The notes beneath the pieces were generated by a model, which did no database searches, had not been told where the DNA came from, and saw only the letters and a program-made list of their open reading frames with translations. From Rotaria macrura (Eukaryota > Rotifera > Eurotatoria > Philodinida > Philodinidae), in contig OENT01000071.1 in the NCBI GenBank assembly GCA_900239685.1, positions 1 to 64,000 of the forward strand: 64,000 nucleotides of DNA, given 5' to 3'. Positions within the stretch are counted from its first letter, which is position 1. Every line of letters begins with the position of its first letter. The translations under genes and the position numbers were made by a program. Below are positions 1-12,450 of this stretch, one piece after another.

Positions 1-2084
1 AAGCTATCAAACGAAATACTAAATTTCAAAATCTAAAATTTACCTCCGGACGGCTTGGTCTATAGCCTGGCGATATCTCTCTTAATATCATACTTAAATA
101 TTCGTCCATATTTCTTACGATTTTAAATTATTTTGTTCGTCATTCGTTTCATTTTCTTCAATTATAATTCACAAGAAAGAAAAAGTTTTCGATTTCTCAT
201 TGATCGATTCGTTTTTTTTGTGGATAGAGACATATCATGTGTAAAGGTATTATTTATAATACAAACACTTTCTCTATCTTCTAATTTTAAAACAAAGACA
301 AGTGGAATTTTATTAAAAGAATTGCCATAGTAAGATGCGATTTAGATATTCATGGTTAGTTAAGATCTTATTTGGTGTTTTCAAATAAATATTGACTACG
401 TGACTTCGTGTTCAATGTGGTTTTTTAATGAAAAATCACAAAATAATGATGATTATGCACGGAAATAATCGTATGTATATATTTATATATTTATATAAAT
501 ATTTGAATATTTTCAGAGATGATTTGCATTAAAAATATCTTATTGTAACAGAACATATAAAAGCTTTTCGAAGGTACTAGTAGAGTGATAATATTCATTA
601 GATGTTCTAATGTAAATTGATAAAATTGTTGGCATGTTTCTTCAGTTTGGTATAGAAGTAATCGAAAAAATAATAAATAAGGAAAATATTACATGTATTT
701 CATTGATAATCTTATCATGAACTGATTGAGATACAGTATTATTTTAACTTGTGATTCAGTAGATCAAAGTAATTTAATATTGTCGATTGCTATCTATTTA
801 CTAAATCAAAGCAAACACAAGATCAAATGTACATACTATTGTCTACAAATTTTAAAGGCACTGCGAAACTTTTTAAATTATTTATTAATCAGTAGTATTT
901 TTTGAGCAATTTTTGCAAATATTTGATTTTTGGAATTATAGAATTTAAACGTCGAATGCTTATGCATAATTAAATGAATTTTTGAAGTCATTACAAAGAA
1001 TTTGTATTCGGAAAATAAACTCTTCGTAAATAGATAATTACCAAGTCGATGCATGATCTCAATATGAATTTTGATATAAATTGATTCAGTGTGAAACGTT
1101 TATTTATCAAGAATATCTTCATCGACCATCTTGACTAGATTGCATACGATGTAATATAATCGTTTTAATACAAAATAAAAAAAACCTTTCATTCCATGCT
1201 TATCTTAAGTCAAAACTCAATTAATCTATTTTCGTATGAATGATTTGTCGAAGGTGACGTAAAACTAATACACTTTTTTTTAGCAATCAATTCGATCTAT
1301 CGATTAGCAGTAATCTAGGTGACCTATCCGATGTGTTTTTAATTTTTGCATTCATCATATTGATCTTTGAAATCAATTGAAAATTATTTTCGAACACACT
1401 ACTGATTCGTTTGTAGTCAATTTCAATATGAAAAGTACAAGAAGACGAGGTTCAATGAATGGACTAGATGGATCGATTAAAGAACTAAGATAATATCCAT
1501 CGGATATCAGTTGGTGATGAATATTTCTCAAAAAAAAAAAAAGATCGATGAGATGAGAAATCAATCATGTGCCTTAAATATAAGACATTTATCATCATAC
1601 TCGTTGTTTATCATTGGAACTTAATTTGTTGACGGACAAGACTATAGTGATTTAGTATTATCTTGTTGATGATGGTTCATTCAACAATATTTAAAGTGTT
1701 GAAAGATTACTTTTATCAGAATGGAAAATCCTCCATACGATAGTATATCACATTCAAATATTTTCGTTATTTTTATTAGATCTTTCAAAAAGCTTGTGTT
1801 TTTTTCCTATCCATCATTTTCGATCTCGACTAAAAATATTAAATCCATATTATAAAGTAACTGTTTTCTTGAACAATCGATTTATTTATTTCCTTTTTTT
1901 CTCTTCATGATTTCTAGTGTCTGGATGGATCTTGAGTTTTTGCTCGATTTAGCTAAAAAAAAAAAGAATGCATAAATACCAAGAGGAGAATATGTTTTAT
2001 TACGACAACCAAAGTCTGAATCATCAGAAAACAACAATCATAATCTTTTTTTTGTTTTATAAAAACATTGATTAAAATAAATCA
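1..2084. other. Left-edge gene-free stretch
   Basis: AT-rich sequence in which I see no supported gene on either strand. The longest open frames are about 65 codons. They are low-complexity (Phe/Ile/Lys-rich), lack exon-like neighbours and match no family I recognise. It probably holds the 3' flank of the minus-strand receptor gene that follows and general intergenic DNA. Confidence 0.6.
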
Positions 2085-3293
2085 TTAGGAAATATTAGGA
2101 AAAATACGTGCAGCAAGATGATTAAAAATAAAGTAACCTATAGTATGAGCAATTAATAATGGAAAAATTGATGCATAGACAAATATATAACCAATAGTAG
2201 AAAAAGCTGATTGATAAACAAATCTCATAATAAATATAATAAAATTTGGTAAATTACAACCAAGAAATATGGCCGATACAATTAAAACACATACAGTTAT
2301 TTGTAAATCAACATTATCTTGTTGTTCTTGTTCCGCAGATCCATTATCAAATTTACTTTCGTCAATAGTTACGGCTACTATAGAATCGATATCGTCTATA
2401 AAATAAGAACAACAAGAGTAGGAACGTAGGAAAATGTTTAAATTATATCTACCCGTATTATTGATTAATTCAGCTCGATCATTATCAAAGCCTATTGAAC
2501 CACTATTAGAAAGAAAAGTCTTACTCATTTTATTTTCTTGTTGTTGTTGCTGTCGTTGCCTTTCTAATTGTAAACGTCTTCCTCGATCATAATAAAGACT
2601 CACACTTAAATTTAATGATGCAATAAATATAATTGTCCATGTTATTGATGTATATACTAATGAATAATATATATCAAAATCATAATCCCATATACCTAAA
2701 TATGTTTTATGACAAAAACCATTTCGATGTTGTAAACGTATAATATGATGAATATTAATTATTGTAAAAAAGATCACTGTTATAATACATATACTTAATG
2801 AAAAACGTTGACGAAGACGACAATTACATGTTATACGCATCATACGATCAATACACAATAATGCAAGTAATATAGATATCAAATCATCAGACAAATAATG
2901 TATATATGTTATTAATTTACATGTAAGAAAATTTCTATGAATTATATCAATATTAAATGTAAGACAAAATATAATTGGAATTGATATAAACATGTAAGTC
3001 AAATCGAATGTTGCTTTGAATATTATATACCACTTAGCCGATGATTCTTTATGAAAACGACGTGTTTGAAACAATTCTATCAATTTATAATTTGCCCACG
3101 GACATATAACGGTAATCAATATACATGCAAAACGTAAAGTCCATTTGGATACAAATATTACGAAAGGATTCGATGGTAAATGTAGATCATTATCATTCGC
3201 ATTCACTGATACATCATCATTCACTGTGATATTCTGGAGATATTCGTTAATCCAACTTGGAGTTGATGTTGTCATTTTTAATATGTATGGCAA
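2085..3293 (-). CDS. Divergent rhodopsin-like (class A) G-protein-coupled receptor
   Basis: A 402-codon frame with seven hydrophobic segments. An Asn-rich extracellular N-terminus (NIT sequon) precedes TM1 (ITVICPWANY). TM3 ends in CIDRMMRI at the position of the class A DRY motif. TM5 lies near WTIIFIASLNLSVSLYY, followed by a long Gln-rich third intracellular loop, then TM6 (LGCNLPNFIIF) and TM7. The TM7 NPxxY motif is not clear, so the receptor is diverged; invertebrate peptide-receptor-like is the best guess and the ligand is unknown. Positions 2396-2452 read GTAGAT...TTTATAG on the minus strand and look like a 57 bp intron. It has no stop and keeps frame, so the spliced protein would be about 383 residues. 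The start could be the first Met or the Met six codons later (MTTSTPS). Confidence 0.7.
   Translation of the reverse strand: MPYILKMTTSTPSWINEYLQNITVNDDVSVNANDNDLHLPSNPFVIFVSKWTLRFACILITVICPWANYKLIELFQTRRFHKESSAKWYIIFKATFDLTYMFISIPIIFCLTFNIDIIHRNFLTCKLITYIHYLSDDLISILLALLCIDRMMRITCNCRLRQRFSLSICIITVIFFTIINIHHIIRLQHRNGFCHKTYLGIWDYDFDIYYSLVYTSITWTIIFIASLNLSVSLYYDRGRRLQLERQRQQQQQENKMSKTFLSNSGSIGFDNDRAELINNTGRYNLNIFLRSYSCCSYFIDDIDSIVAVTIDESKFDNGSAEQEQQDNVDLQITVCVLIVSAIFLGCNLPNFIIFIMRFVYQSAFSTIGYIFVYASIFPLLIAHTIGYFIFNHLAARIFPNIS
2396..2452 (-). other. Probable in-frame 57 bp intron in the GPCR gene
   Basis: On the minus strand the segment starts GTAGATATAA and ends in a T-rich run, TTTTATAG. It is 19 codons long and stop-free, so reading through it only inserts residues into the third intracellular loop. 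Its length equals that of the other introns in this window. Removing it is my preferred model, but retention is possible. Confidence 0.55.
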
Positions 3294-3502
3294 TACTTAT
3301 TCTCAAGCTCGATAAATACACACGAATTTCGATGATAAGAATATTAGACCCTATCATATAACGGGAAAAGGACAATGGAACAACGAATGAAATAAGATAT
3401 TTGATACAATCTTTTTTTAAATAGATTTATTTTATTTAATATTACACAATGATACAATCACCGGGGGTGGGGAGAAAAAAAGAAAACAAAAAGAAAAACA
3501 CA

Positions 3503-6500
3503 TTATAAACTAAACGATGGATATGATATAGGAAAGTAAAGTTCTTGATCAGCTATGTCACATTGTGATGATGGTGGTGGTGATGGTTGAAAATGTTCAA
3601 CGTGTGTGTAAGATGTTGGCATTGAATATTGACTATAAAATGGTTGTTGATAGCAATTTGTCATAGTATATGGTGGTAGTGATGGTGGTACTGCTGGTTG
3701 TACATGTGAATTATTATTAAGAACAGGTGTTGATTGTGGATAATGATGAATAAAATTTGTTTTCTTTTTTACAATCGGTTTTTTCCTTATAGTTTCTTTC
3801 TTTGAATTAGTCGACTCAAGATCTAGTTTAGGAAAAAAAAATAAACCAGACAAGCAAATATTGTACGACATTGAATCAAATTGTAAAACAAATTCAAACT
3901 TACGACAATTAGGTGGACATTCATTTTTCAACCATTGTATAAAATGTCTTTCAGCATCCGAGTTTGGTTTAATATTATTCAATACTTCATCACTATCAGG
4001 TCCGAAACGAAATGGTCCAGCACCGATTTGTTTCATAGCTATAGATTTTGGTGTATAACCATCTTCATTTGCTATTTGACTTTTTGCTCCACGACAAATC
4101 AAAACTTCCCATGTTGCAAACGATAGATTGTATGCTGCTTTAAATAAAGGTGTTTCGAGCTAAAGAAAATTTTTATGTTAATCAAAATGAGAAGTAATCT
4201 TTACAGCATACATACGTGCTCATCTTGTGCCTCAATATTTGCAGCATGTTTTAATAATAGTAGAGCACCATTCATATTATTTTCAATAGCTGCATAGTGT
4301 AGTGCTGTTCGACCTAGAATTCATTTTTAGGAACAAAAAAGGAGAGAAAATGAATTTTTCTTCTCTTAATTCTGAATTGAATTCTCATACCAATACGTGT
4401 ATCATTGCCACCAACTGATGCATCACAACGATCAGTTGCATCAACATCAGCACCAGCTATTAACAAACATTCGGCTATATCATTGTACTTTGCTCGTATA
4501 GATTTTCTCAGTGGATTATCACCAGGTAATTCTTCATTATCTCTTTCATGTGTATATGTACTTGCATTGATGTCTAGTTTTAATAGATTTGCATTGGTCA
4601 ATAAAAATTGTACGATATCAAATGCTTTAGCTGATACGGCACGTAACAACGGTGTAGCACCATATATATCTCGTGCATTTGGATCACAACCGTTTGCTAT
4701 TAATATTCTTACAGCTGTCAAACGACGACGACGACACGCTAAATGTAATAATGTTTCTTGATTCGTACCTAAACGACAATGTACATCAGCACCATGACTA
4801 ATATAAAAGTTTAGATTTGTTTCTTCATCAGCTTCATATTTTCCATATGGATCTCGACGTGAAATTTCTAATTCTAATACGTTAATATCACCATTGGGAC
4901 CACCAGGTATATTTAATGTATTTGATTGAGTAATTTCACAATCGGGTGATAAAGAATTTTGTTCTAGTTTTTGTCGTTTATTATTTTGTATATCATAATT
5001 GGTTGATTTCGTTTTTACACGTTTCATCCATGGTAGTTCATGTTTATTTTCATCAATAAATATTGATGGAAACCAAACAGGTGCTTTAATTTGACGTTTG
5101 AGCCGATGCATTAAACCATAACCAACCAAAATGGTAAATATAAGAAAACATGCGATGATCATTGCTGGATAAATATATTTTGATTTATCTTTTACTGGTT
5201 GTCCCCCATCCGGCAGTATATTAATATCAGATATGGGCATTTGAAGACGTTGTGCTAATTCACCATTTTGTTGTAATGTACCAAGATAATCAACTGATTG
5301 TCGAACATTATCAAACTGACAGATCGATGCTATCGATGAATTACAAGTTTTTAATATTGTTATATAGATTTTTATACTAACAAAAAAAAGAGAGAAAAAT
5401 ATAAAGATACATTTCTGAAATTGCGTCAGGAAAAATTGATGCCGTACCCAATAGGTTTTGTCTTATCATTACCATCTTTATACCAAGGTAGGATTAATTC
5501 GCTACCGTCTTTATTCAATGATATTTTCACTGGACTGTTCAAGATTGAGCCTAGAAAAGAAAAATTATTATCAGTGAATGCTACATCAGATTAGAAAATG
5601 AAATGCAATATCATAGTTATGTTGACTTTTTAGCTAAAATGTTTGATAAAACCATGATTCAACCTTGTTCGAAAAAGAAAATGAGTATTATTCAAAAAAT
5701 ATCTAAATCACATCTAATTTTGAACGAATGATGATCGTAAAATCGAGAGAATATCTTAAGATTTTCACATCTACATCATGACTATTTTGAGAAGTAGTTA
5801 ATTATCAAGAGCTTAAGAAAATTATTTACTAAAAAACACGCCACTCTCTATGACACCTTAATAATCTAGATTTGACTTATGTTGATTGGAAAAAAACATG
5901 TTAGAATACAAGGTATCAAAGAGTTGATGCTTAATCGAAAAAATGAGCTCCATAACTTGAAATGCTGCTATTTCAAACAAGAAAAATCGATTTTACAAAT
6001 TGAAACATTTTTTAATAGGTGTCGAAAGATTCGATACGTATTTTTGCAATACAACTAAACAAAAAATAATAGCCTGAATACAGACATCATAAATTTTTTT
6101 TCTTAGTTCTTCATGAAAACACTCAATTCTTTCTAAAGAGAAAGAATACAGTTCAATCACTTCGAGTAATAGTTCATATCTTATATTAAAATAGAACTTT
6201 TGAGGATTCTAATATTACATAACATTTAGAATGTGTTTTCTAAAAAATAAAGATTTGCTTACTAAATCTTCGAAGAAATGAATCTTTTCCTTTGTCAAAT
6301 GTTTCTCTATTGATTTCAAGTTGTAATACAATTGTCCCCAATAGATTATCATTTAGTGTCGGTAAACAATCATCACGATCATAATCACAATCGATTTTAT
6401 TACATTCATGATCACATATACCATTTAATACTTTCGATTGGCAATAACTTGAACTTAATAAAATAAAATGAATAAGTTATTCCAAAAACGTAGTATGACA

Positions 6501-9398
6501 TCTTTCAACATACTTGCATGTTACCAATTGTCGATCGCAATCTAAACCATCTAGTAAACATTCTTTAATATTACACTTTTCATCACATTTTCCATTTTGA
6601 AATAAATGCCAACAATCATTTATCGGACATGAATCCCATAGGTCACGTTGCATTGTACATTCATAATTATCAAATTGACATTGAGGAAAATTACATTCAG
6701 AATCACATCGATGATTGTTTTTTTTCAATGAACAGTTGTTTATCTCACATGTATTCGAAGTTAGTTGATTATTACGAGTATTTACAACAAGAAGTTCACA
6801 ATGATGACCATAAAAATTCGTAAGACATTGGCAAAATGATATACCTAAAAATGATCAATGTTCTATTTCAAATATATACGCACAACGATTAGATATACCG
6901 TTCTCTTTTCGAACACATTTACCACCATTTAAACACGTAAATGTACCACATTCAATATTATGACAATTACTACTTGTCGTACCTGGCGGACAAAAGCATG
7001 AATAAGAACCCGGTGTGTTCTAAAGAAAAACAAAGAAAATAATTGATTAAGACAAGTATAATAAGATGCACTTCGTTAACAACAAAATCGAACGCATGCT
7101 TCTTTCAACATCGTTCATAAGATCTTAGATTGATAATAAAAGGCATTCACACAGTTGTCATAGAACTTAATGACACAAATAACCAGGAACATATTCGAAT
7201 CAAATAAATGAGCAAAACATAGAATACAAATATTTACAGACTGTGGAATATACGTAGCGAATTGGTGATATTTTTTTCAAAATATTTTCTTCCTCTTACA
7301 ATATATTTCAAACAACAAACTACAGAATTTCGATTATACTCAATGTCATAAGTTACTTCATTTAAACTGAATATGGAATGCAGAAGGTTACATGGATCAT
7401 TAATTTAGTTTTTTTCTGTATTGCTACATTCTTTTTCTTTTCTAAGAGATTTAATTTTATTGAATACACATGTTTGTATCTGAATATCATCGTAAGTGAA
7501 CACATTCATTTGTACTATATTTTTAGTCATTCTCATTCGAATAGAATTCAGTAAGAGAATGTCTACTCGTAATTTCAGCGATACATGAGTTATTCGTCAT
7601 CGAGCTTGACGAAGATCTAGACATGCAAGTTAGATCAAATAAAATCATGTTCGATCGGAAGTGTCTTCTTTGCATCCATCCATCCTAATCATTAGAAATG
7701 AACATGGTAATTCGTTCCACTCATCTATTCACAAATTGCTATAAAAAGTTTGTCTTTTTCTCTTCCTTGTTTCCATCATTCAACTCGCTACTGTATTCAC
7801 ATCTCACATTACAAACTACTGTTTGAACTCCTACAATCGATGACATAATACATAATTGACTATTAATATAACAATGTTATAAATTAGCCATCACAATTAG
7901 AATATCTCTGTGAAATACTTACATAACATGTTCCTTGATTAATACATGGATTCATTTTACATTCGTTAATATCTTCCGAACAAAAATCTCCCATCCATCC
8001 GGGAAAACAATTACATTTTCCATGATGACATGTACCATATAAACATTGATTTGTGTTATTCAATGATGATAATGTTGAACAAGTTTTATTTTTAATTTTT
8101 GTTCTATCACATTCATCGTTCGATGTACAGTAACAACGATAGCCATGAGATAAATTTTCACAGGTTGCATTCGGTAAACATGGTGATGATGCACAAAAAT
8201 TTTTTATTAATAGTTGACATTGTCGACCTGAATAATTTGTTGGACAAACACAACGAAAATTATTATTGTATGTACGTATACAACTGCCTTGATTTTCACA
8301 TGGATTATTTTGACATGGATCAATAGGAACTTCGCAAAAACGTCCTTTGTATCCTGAATAAAAGATAAAAGTGTATACAGAATAGAAGATTGTATTTAAT
8401 TATGTATGAAATCTATTATTATTATTATTGCCGATAGACAAAAACAAAACAGGATATCGCAAAGACTTGATAGAAAAAGAAAAAATAAAACAAAACATAC
8501 GGTGGGAATAAACCGTGAGATTACGATCTCATCACAGACATGTGCATCTTCTTTGATGTACCGTCGCTTTAAACCGGCGACACGCACACCGCTGTTTTTA
8601 GTTGATGCTCTTTTTGTTTGTTATTTTCAATCAAATAAATACGTGTGAGATACTGATCTCTATCTTATATCGAATAATTATGGGAAGAAATATTTTCTAT
8701 GTGTTAATAGAACGCGTGCCTATTTGTTCCACTTCATTTCAGCATTCTCAAATATCATCTGAATTATTTGTTTCATTCCCATTTGAACATTCCTATTGAG
8801 AGTCCTTATTGATTTCAAGTAAAACAACAAATGTACATATACATCTCTTTTATATTTTTTATGTATGTGTACGTATTCAATTCAATAGAGAATTGCAAAT
8901 CACTCATCCGATTGTGTGTGAGAAAAAAAAAAGGAAAAAAACGTTTGTCAAGTGTAATGAAACCTTAACATACATTCTATTGTCTACATGTGAATAGAGG
9001 ACATCCGGATGTGCACATCTTATCGCTTAATGGAAAAAGTCATACCTTCTGGACATGAACAGATAAATTCACCAAGACCATCTAGACATGTACCACTATG
9101 AAGACATGGTGAACTTGAACATTCATCAATATTTATTTGACAACGATCACCAGAAAATGCTGTTGAACATAGACAAGATTCACGTTTATCTTCTGAGTTG
9201 AATATACATGTACCATTATTTAAACATTTATTTTGACAAAGATTTGATATATGAAAACAATATGTAAAAGCTAAAAAATTAGCAGAATAAGAAAACAATT
9301 TATTGTTCGTTTTATTCTTTCATTTGAAAAAATATTATTGAATACTTACGAAATAAAACTAAAGTGGCTATTAGAACAGGCCACATGATAATGATCAT
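3503..9398 (-). CDS. Notch: Notch receptor, short form with about seven EGF repeats
   Basis: A multi-exon type I receptor. Hand-joined exons: 9398-9350 (signal peptide [16 protein letters not shown]), 9270-9046, 8353-7923, 7019-6899, 6844-6514, 6453-6263, about 5551-5450, then 5370 downward to 3503. The ectodomain has about seven EGF-like units (for example [15 protein letters not shown] and [15 protein letters not shown]). Three Lin-12/Notch repeats follow ([19 protein letters not shown] is in the second), then a NOD region ([15 protein letters not shown]). One TM helix follows ([19 protein letters not shown]), then a RAM motif (APVWFPS), at least five ankyrin repeats and a Pro/Gln/Tyr-rich tail. 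The negative regulatory region, RAM motif and ankyrin domain imply canonical shedding, gamma-secretase cleavage and CSL binding. The EGF array is far shorter than the 29-36 of most Notch proteins. Introns of 710-900 bp interrupt the ectodomain. Confidence 0.93.
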
Positions 9399-12300
9399 TG
9401 TCGTATTATGGACAACAGACGTTACGGACAAGCGAAATGAGCCTAATTTTTAACAAGTTTCAATTTATACATATGAATGACGCGTCGATTCTTTTCCCTT
9501 CTACTTGTCTCTCTCTTCCTCCCTCTCTCTCTCTCTCCGGTTTCTTCTCTCACCTATTGGTTGACCATATGACATTGGTCTATTCATCCTCTATCCGTTT
9601 CTTATTGTTTTCGTCGTCATCGTCGTGTGAAAAAAAAGACGAAACGAAGAAGAAGTCATGAGATGAGTGATCATTTGAACGATGAATAATCGAAAAATGG
9701 AATGTCCATAAAAATAGATTCGACCGTATCGATTACTCAATCGTTATAAGACCATTTAGAAAGAACTGCCTTAGGGTTTGATTCATTCAATCATCAACTC
9801 ATTGTTTTGTTAGCTAAATCGATAACAATGTTGTTCGTATCAATTGATCCATATGACTAAGCATAGCAAAAGCTATTATATTTTATTCGGCTATAAATAA
9901 ATAAATACATATATATATATATATATCAATTGGTTATGCAGATCACTAGTGAGTTATTTTCACGAGACAAAACGAAACGAAAACAAATCTCTTTTTATTT
10001 TTTCAACCATGACGATGAAAAAGTACCGGAACATTATTTAGACTAGACGAATATGAAAAACGTCTGTTAATCAACCAGGTGATAAAGATCAGAGGATATA
10101 TGTTTACGCAGTTTCTTGTTACATATAAACAATAATGAACTATATTCATGAATAGAATATTTGTGTCGAGTATAACTCGTTATGAACGACAAATAATCTT
10201 ATATGTTATACATCAATAAATGTTAATGAATGATCCCGATAGCGATGAATTATGACTAAACACATTGTGAAATGGCTATAATGTCATAAAATTAGACAAC
10301 AAAATGATGACAGAATCCATTATCTATGTTTCTTTTTGTTGCTTTCATACGATAGACATTTCACATTCTATTTCGAATGGAACATTTTCATTTTCGAACA
10401 TTGTTATTCAGTTTTAATGAGTAAGAGTATGTCCTTCAGTTAGAACATTGCAAATACAAGCAATCGCTTTGTACAGTCAATTGGTTTCTTGACTCGTTCT
10501 GATTTGTTACAACAATAATTCATATTTAAGAAGGCTATATGAATTAAAATAATTCAGATGGAAAAAAGAAAACGAGAAGTGGCGTATGTATTTGCATATA
10601 CATATACATATAATGAAGAGAATTCATTCATAATTAATTGGTTTGCGGTCAATATTCGTTAATTTGACAATATCTCAACGAACGAATACCTTTTCGTATT
10701 TCTTATTTTCATTTCTCATTCTATATCATCACTCATGATGAATTCATAAGATAACAAATTACTTTCTCGAAATATATTGTAATCGAATATGAATATGTGA
10801 TAATGGACATCGACAATAGGGATTAAAGAGAATAAAATCATAGACAAGATGTTAAGAAGTTATTAGAAATTTTTTCATTACTCTAATGCAGAATACACTT
10901 CAAGTATAGATTCATAACAAACACTTATCTTTAAACCGATAAATAGATATATGTTTATATCTATTTGTATACATGTTTGTGTGATTAACAAAAAGTTACA
11001 ATATGATATGCAGTAAAACTTTTTTATGGTGTACTATGAAAAAAACTTTCCGATGTTTTTTTAAATCAATTTTACAGTAGCTAAAACTCTTTTGATTTTT
11101 GCCATTGATTTTTGATATAGATCATGAGAAAATTTTTGCTGCATACTTCCTTGTCGGAATAAATATAAATTATCTTAAGGTTGAGTTCATTGAAAAGGAA
11201 TTATCAAATATTGTCACTGCATGTGTACATGAGTCAATGAGTCTATTTCTTTCTTTCTTTTCTACTCCGTGATCTATCACCTCTTAACTATCTTTCTATT
11301 CAAGGATATGTGACTTACTAATTTATTCAAAGCGCAGTTTTAGGTGTAGCTGTGTCCAAGAGAAAATGGAGTGTTTCAAATTTTTCTTTATATTCATGTA
11401 GAAGGGCATTCAAATTTTATTTCAATTTTGAGTTATGTACCTTTCTAATAATAATTTATATTTTCTTATCATCATTTTTTATTACTGGTATGAAGGAAGA
11501 AAAAGAAATAATTACTTGAAGTTCATTTTCTTTCTTAGCAGTAATAAAAGAAGAAAAAGAAATATACAATTGTTGTTTTGTTCCTTTCTATAGTTTATTG
11601 TTAAAATGCACCGAAGAAGAAACGTAAAATGTGGTTACGAAACGTTTCTAAAATCGTGATGAAGTGTCTGAAAACGAAAATTTGGAAGATAAAACTACAG
11701 AAACTGGTTGTCTAAAAAGGAATAAAAATCTAGAAGACAAGATTTAACCTTCGACATGAGAAATCTCATATACGGGTACATGCAAATGATTGTGTCCGAC
11801 TTTGAACACAGCATGGACGATTGTCCATTTTCAAGAGATGCTTAAATAATGATACAACCGAAAAAATGTTCACTCTCCAGAATCGAGAGGCGTCGACATT
11901 TGGCAAATTCCTTTTCAGCAAAAACTACAAACGTGAACAGGCAAATGTCTACAGTAAGGCAATGTCTACAAAGGAAGGTTTTACTGTTAATGAAGTTCAT
12001 ATGAGGATTTTTATTTAACGATTTATTCATGATAGACAATAATGGTATCTTTTAGGCTACATATTATTATTGGTATTTTATTTTAATGTGACCCTCAATA
12101 TTGTTGACAGAGAAAAAATTCTTGTCTGTTCGAAAAGCATATTTAAATAAAACTAATGATTCATTTTTTTTTCGTCCTTGAGAACAACACGATGATGAAA
12201 AACAATTGAAATCAAGTAAATAGAGAGCGAACGAAAAAAAATTGTGTGTGCATTCTCGATACGAATTGTGCAATGGCAAATAGAGAAGGTAATTGTGTTT

Positions 12301-12411
12301 TCGTCGTCCTTTTGTCGCTTTCACACTCCTATTCACCTACGGACTGAGTCGGAAGGGTAGATTTCTTAAACATACACAGGCGAGAACGCGTAAAAGAAAT
12401 CACTGTTCGCT
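9399..12411. other. Gene-free interval between Notch and the PIN-like gene
   Basis: About 3 kb upstream of both Notch (leftward) and the PIN-like gene (rightward), so it should contain both promoters. It has a pyrimidine-rich stretch near 9510-9560 (CTCTCTCT runs) and an AT microsatellite at about 9909-9926. A short zinc-finger-like relic lies near 11750-12015 and is treated as a finding only. I see no other coding potential. Confidence 0.6.
9909..9926. repeat. (AT)n microsatellite
   Basis: An uninterrupted run of alternating A and T of about 18 bp in the intergenic region upstream of Notch. Confidence 0.85.
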
Positions 12412-12433
12412 GTACTTTTTTTTAATTTTGTAG
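12412..12433 (+). promoter_or_regulatory. Splice-acceptor-like site just upstream of the PIN-like gene start
   Basis: A T-rich run followed by TTTTGTAG lies 17 nt before the ATG at 12451. No upstream coding exon is visible. It fits either a 5'UTR intron acceptor or a spliced-leader trans-splice site; trans-splicing is established in rotifers, but its use here is inference. Confidence 0.4.
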
Positions 12434-12450
12434 AAGAAAAAAAAACAGTC

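Noticed and set aside
133..330. 65-codon plus-strand open frame at the left edge
   Set aside because: Phe/Ile/Ser-rich low-complexity product, no splice neighbours and no family resemblance; expected by chance in AT-rich DNA.
3861..4761. Plus-strand frames inside the Notch ankyrin region
   Set aside because: Shadows of the minus-strand ankyrin coding; the Notch frame is continuous with clear repeats.
6844..6898. Alternative donor TTGTGC|GTATAT at 6880 in Notch
   Set aside because: It throws the next exon into a frame with an early stop. The donor AACG|GTATAT at 6899 joins a complete seventh EGF repeat (ENGISFCQC).
11821..12039. Overlapping 65-codon frames on both strands
   Set aside because: Neither has start context, splice partners or an intact domain; at most a relic, kept only as a low-interest finding.
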